Below, in pieces: positions 30,271 to 32,531 of a DNA stretch of 32,531 bases. The notes below the pieces were generated by a model. It ran no database searches. It saw only the letters and a list, made by a program, of their open reading frames with translations, and was not told the origin of the DNA. This stretch comes from Planoprotostelium fungivorum (taxonomy: Eukaryota > Evosea > Variosea > Cavosteliida > Cavosteliaceae), in contig MDYQ01000178.1 in NCBI GenBank assembly GCA_003024175.1, positions 1-32,531 of the forward strand, read 5' to 3'. Position numbers and translations under genes: made by a program. How positions within the stretch are numbered: the stretch's first letter is position 1; the number at the start of each line of letters is the position of its first letter.

Positions 30271-31607
30271 ACCATGAACGAGTTTGTGACATCAATTAGA
30301 TTTTATTTGGTGGTGACACTCAACCAAAGGCACCTTTCTTCGAAAGATCGTCTTGCCAGAGCTGATCCTCATCTTCATGGCTCAGGGAGCACGAGATCTC
30401 ATCCTCAATCACGGACAGAATTACGTCATGGTGGACGGGACCTTCAACTACGTAGAGGGAAGACTCATACTGCTCACCATCATGGTTCCCTTCCACGGGA
30501 AAGGTATCCCTGCCGTCTGGATCTTATGCAAGTCGAAGACAAGAGCAGCCTACGAAGAGATCTTTCGCATCGTCTACGACCTGTTTGATCATTCATGGCG
30601 TACTCACTGATTACGAAATCGCTCTGATGGAAGGGATTGCAACTAGCCTCAACACTAGAGTGGTTGGAGACATCTTCCACTTCGTACAAGCGTGCAGACG
30701 GAAGTTTGTGGATTGCAACAAGCCTTGGTTGCATCCAAAGACGAAGAAGAGTGGAAGAAGGTGAGAGAACGACACTGAGAATAATCGATTCTCACCCTTC
30801 TCAGATCCTACCGTACTTGCGAGCTCTCTACATGTCGAAGTCGTTCCACGAGTTTGAAGAGGATTGAGACCATCCGCACCTTGTTTGGATCAACTCAGCA
30901 CAAGTTCTTCTCATACCTTCAGCACCAATGGGTTCGAGTCATCTCCCCGATGAAGTGGATCATTGGAGGTAGAGGTAACGACGTGCCAACTGGAGACCAA
31001 CAGTTGGAGGCGTGGCATCGAAGATTGAGCGCCATCACTTCAGGCACCTTTGAGAAGATCGATCACTTCTCTCTGAGGCTGTGGGACGAATGGTCGCACT
31101 GGGAATCTGTCATCAACAATCCGGTGTCAGCCACAGAGGCACTGACGAGACGGCTGCTCACCTCAGAGAAGTCTCAACGACGTACAATGACCTCCTATCT
31201 TCCATCAGCAGGAGCAATCAATAATGGTAAGGAGGTCGCAGGATCTTCGAGACCAACACCCACCCCTCTCTTGACTGATCGTGAGAGTTCTCTCACTGTG
31301 GAGGAAGTGAGGCGCTAAATCGATAACATACACTCACCTCTTTCAGTTTCATGAGCCAATGGAGAAAGACGTGGTGACCAGCGCTGGTAGAAGTGGCGAC
31401 ACACCAACCTCGTCGCAGTCCTCTCAACAGTCCTCCTCAGCCCTCTGTCCCTGCGGACGTTCCGGTAACAAGGACTGCAGGAGCTTCAGCGGCCCTCTCT
31501 GTTCAACCTGCTGTGGAAAGGCGTCAGGATTCGTCTGCTGCTACCCTCACATGACGGCTCGAAACTCTCACCTGCCTGCCATCATTGACGCCGCCATCGA
31601 GAAGGGG

Positions 31608-31800
31608 TCGACTCTCAAGATCACCTACGACAGCGGTCAGAACAAGAACCGTGGGGCTCGAAACATCATTCCACGAGGATGGAGACGAAACGGAAAGACT
31701 TCGTTCAATGCAGATGATCTCACCTTCTCGGTAGAGGCACGACACGTATCCAAGACGTTCAAGGTGGCCTGGATTCGTTCCCTTGAGGAAGTTCGCCCTC
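31608..31800 (+). other. WYL-like domain at the C-terminus of the MULE protein
   Basis: The last about 63 residues read as a beta-rich module: LKITYDSGQN, NRGARNIIPRGWRRNGKTSF, DDLTFSVEARHVSKTFKVAW, IRSLEEV. This order (Y-strand, R-x-I-x-P, N-x-D, then K/R-x-F-x-x-x-x-I-x-x-L) resembles the WYL fold of bacterial ligand-sensing regulators. It directly follows a Cys-rich block at 31440-31550. Similarity is judged by eye only. Confidence 0.45.
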
Positions 31801-31805
31801 AATGA

Positions 31806-32531
31806 GATCTCGCCACCCGATCGTGTAAGGAGCAAATGTGTGATAAATACACAAAAATTTATGTGTTGTAGTTCCGGTTCCGACTTCCGAATAATAGACT
31901 ACTTTTTTTCGAATGGGTCAGACCCTGTTTTGCGGACCCGGACCACGTCGTCCGACTCCTGAAAATACCGATCTGGTCCGGATTTCCGAGTCCAACTTTC
32001 CGGAAAAAAGCGGGACCTAACCGGATATATCGTTGCGGTAGAACCCTAAACCCAACTGCCTTGCAATTTGGGGAGAGTTGAGAACTAGGTATCACATTGT
32101 CTGGATTCCCCTCTGGGTTCAGCTGTAGTGGGTGGTGGTCCCGCTCCTTTTGGATTTCCACGGATCCCAATAACCGGCTACAATATATATTGAAAAACGA
32201 CTATTTCGTTTCGTTTCGTTTTTATTTCGTCGCAAATTAGTGCAATCTACAATTAGATCGCTTGCCCAGCGGGATTGCAACTAGAGCCCAAGGGTGGCAG
32301 GCTCTTCAAAAAGGAAGGGGTGGAGGCACACGCTTTGACCGGGAGGCACACTGGACCACGGGGAGAGCGCTGATGCGCCAGGTGCAGATAGCGGGAGGGA
32401 ATTAGGAGAGCAAGAGAAGGGAGACGATGTGAATGAGATTTATTTTGATCTGGTAGGGCTTCACTGCTGGATCATGGAGATGAAGGGATTGATTGGGGAT
32501 GACTCAGGACAAGGCTGCTTGAGTCTGGCTG
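31806..32531. other. Non-coding, repeat-like right end
   Basis: About 725 bp without a recognisable gene. At 31870-32030 many TCCGG / TCCGA motifs recur (for example GGTTCCGACTTCCGA and GGTCCGGATTTCCGAGTCC), with an imperfect inverted CGGAC..GTCCG at 31946-31961. A (TTTCG)n short tandem repeat lies at 32203-32217. This could be the end of a mobile element or an unannotated repeat family; no terminal repeat could be paired within the window. Confidence 0.5.
32203..32217. repeat. (TTTCG)3 short tandem repeat
   Basis: Three head-to-tail TTTCG units, followed by a T-run and another ATTTCG, in the non-coding right end. Confidence 0.8.

Larger units (their letters stand above)
29371..31805 (+). 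pseudogene. Decayed Mutator-like (MULE) transposase gene with C-terminal Cys-rich and WYL-like region
   Basis: Segments 29371-29811, 29853-30139, 30347-30760, 30805-31306 and 31347-31805 carry a MULE-type transposase. The N-terminus has a FLYWCH/WRKY-GCM1-like zinc-binding domain (TTWRWQSNGKK, YYICSAKELTGCEASYVD, then NSTHNHTAHS). The MULE catalytic domain follows: YVMVDGTFNYVEGRLILLTI (first Asp), VLTDYEIALMEGIATSL (second Asp), IFHFVQACRRKF and FEKIDHFSLRLWDEWSHWES. The last exon has a CPCG..C..CSTCC..CC Cys-rich block and a basic beta-rich region. The frame changes without a usable splice site near 29938, 30597, 30708 and 30864, so this copy appears frameshifted and probably inactive. The alternative is a sequencing or assembly error. 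Intron 30140-30346 is long (207 nt) and holds a minisatellite. Confidence 0.8.

Noticed and set aside
30632-32285. Shared 14-mer GGGATTGCAACTAG at about 30634 and 32270 as a possible direct repeat of the MULE
   Set aside because: A 14-base match is expected by chance about once or twice in a 32-kb self-comparison, and the flanks do not match.
1-32531. CRISPR array, operon or bacterial promoter structure
   Set aside because: The window is eukaryotic nuclear DNA with spliceosomal introns; the tandem repeats found are short and have no spacer pattern.

Overview
This is a compact, intron-rich nuclear genome, most likely from a single-celled eukaryote. Nearly every gene is broken by tiny spliceosomal introns (mostly 34-60 nt, many exactly 37 nt, usually starting GTGAG and ending AG). 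All gene models below were built by hand: I joined exons so that splice phase is preserved and the product matches a known family. The gene content is eukaryotic housekeeping and signalling. I cannot place the species from this window; the presence of FLCN, ITFG2, a MYDGF-like secreted protein and an eIF4E paralogue shows only a gene-rich protist-type repertoire.

Layout, left to right: HSP70 5' end (-, 1-728); about 850 bp without a gene; folliculin FLCN (-, 1581-4353); an ITFG2 homologue carrying an internal DUF547 domain (+, 4479-8092); CACTIN (-, 8095-9838); NOL10 (+, 9994-12652); tRNA-Arg(TCG) (-, 12985-13056); a RasGAP-domain protein (+, 13192-15778); GET4 (-, 15870-17083); MYDGF-like (+, 17156-17768); ATP synthase OSCP (-, 17829-18881); a RING finger protein (+, 18991-20186); ORC2 (-, 20256-21527); an eIF4E-family protein (+, 21581-22523); an unrecognised protein with a possible PH-like region (-, 22554-24636); a RIO kinase (-, 24718-27357); GINS subunit PSF1 (+, 27500-28317); MoaC (-, 28427-28975); a decayed Mutator-like (MULE) transposase gene (+, 29371-31805); and a non-coding, repeat-like right end (31806-32531).

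Genes mostly alternate strands, with very short spacers: head-to-head start codons are 53 to 155 bp apart and tail-to-tail stop codons 2 to 109 bp apart. The two genes with the clearest functional link are neighbours: FLCN (Rag GTPase regulator) and ITFG2 (a KICSTOR subunit in animals) share one 125-bp promoter region, and both act in amino-acid signalling to TORC1. ORC2 and PSF1 are both replication factors; CACTIN (splicing), NOL10 and the RIO kinase (ribosome biogenesis) and the eIF4E paralogue (cap binding) are RNA or translation genes.

Most unusual points: the DUF547 domain lodged between the two halves of the ITFG2 propeller; a lysine where the RasGAP arginine finger is expected; a strict minimal intron size; a C-terminal extension on OSCP; and a MULE transposase that ends in a Cys-rich plus WYL-like module.
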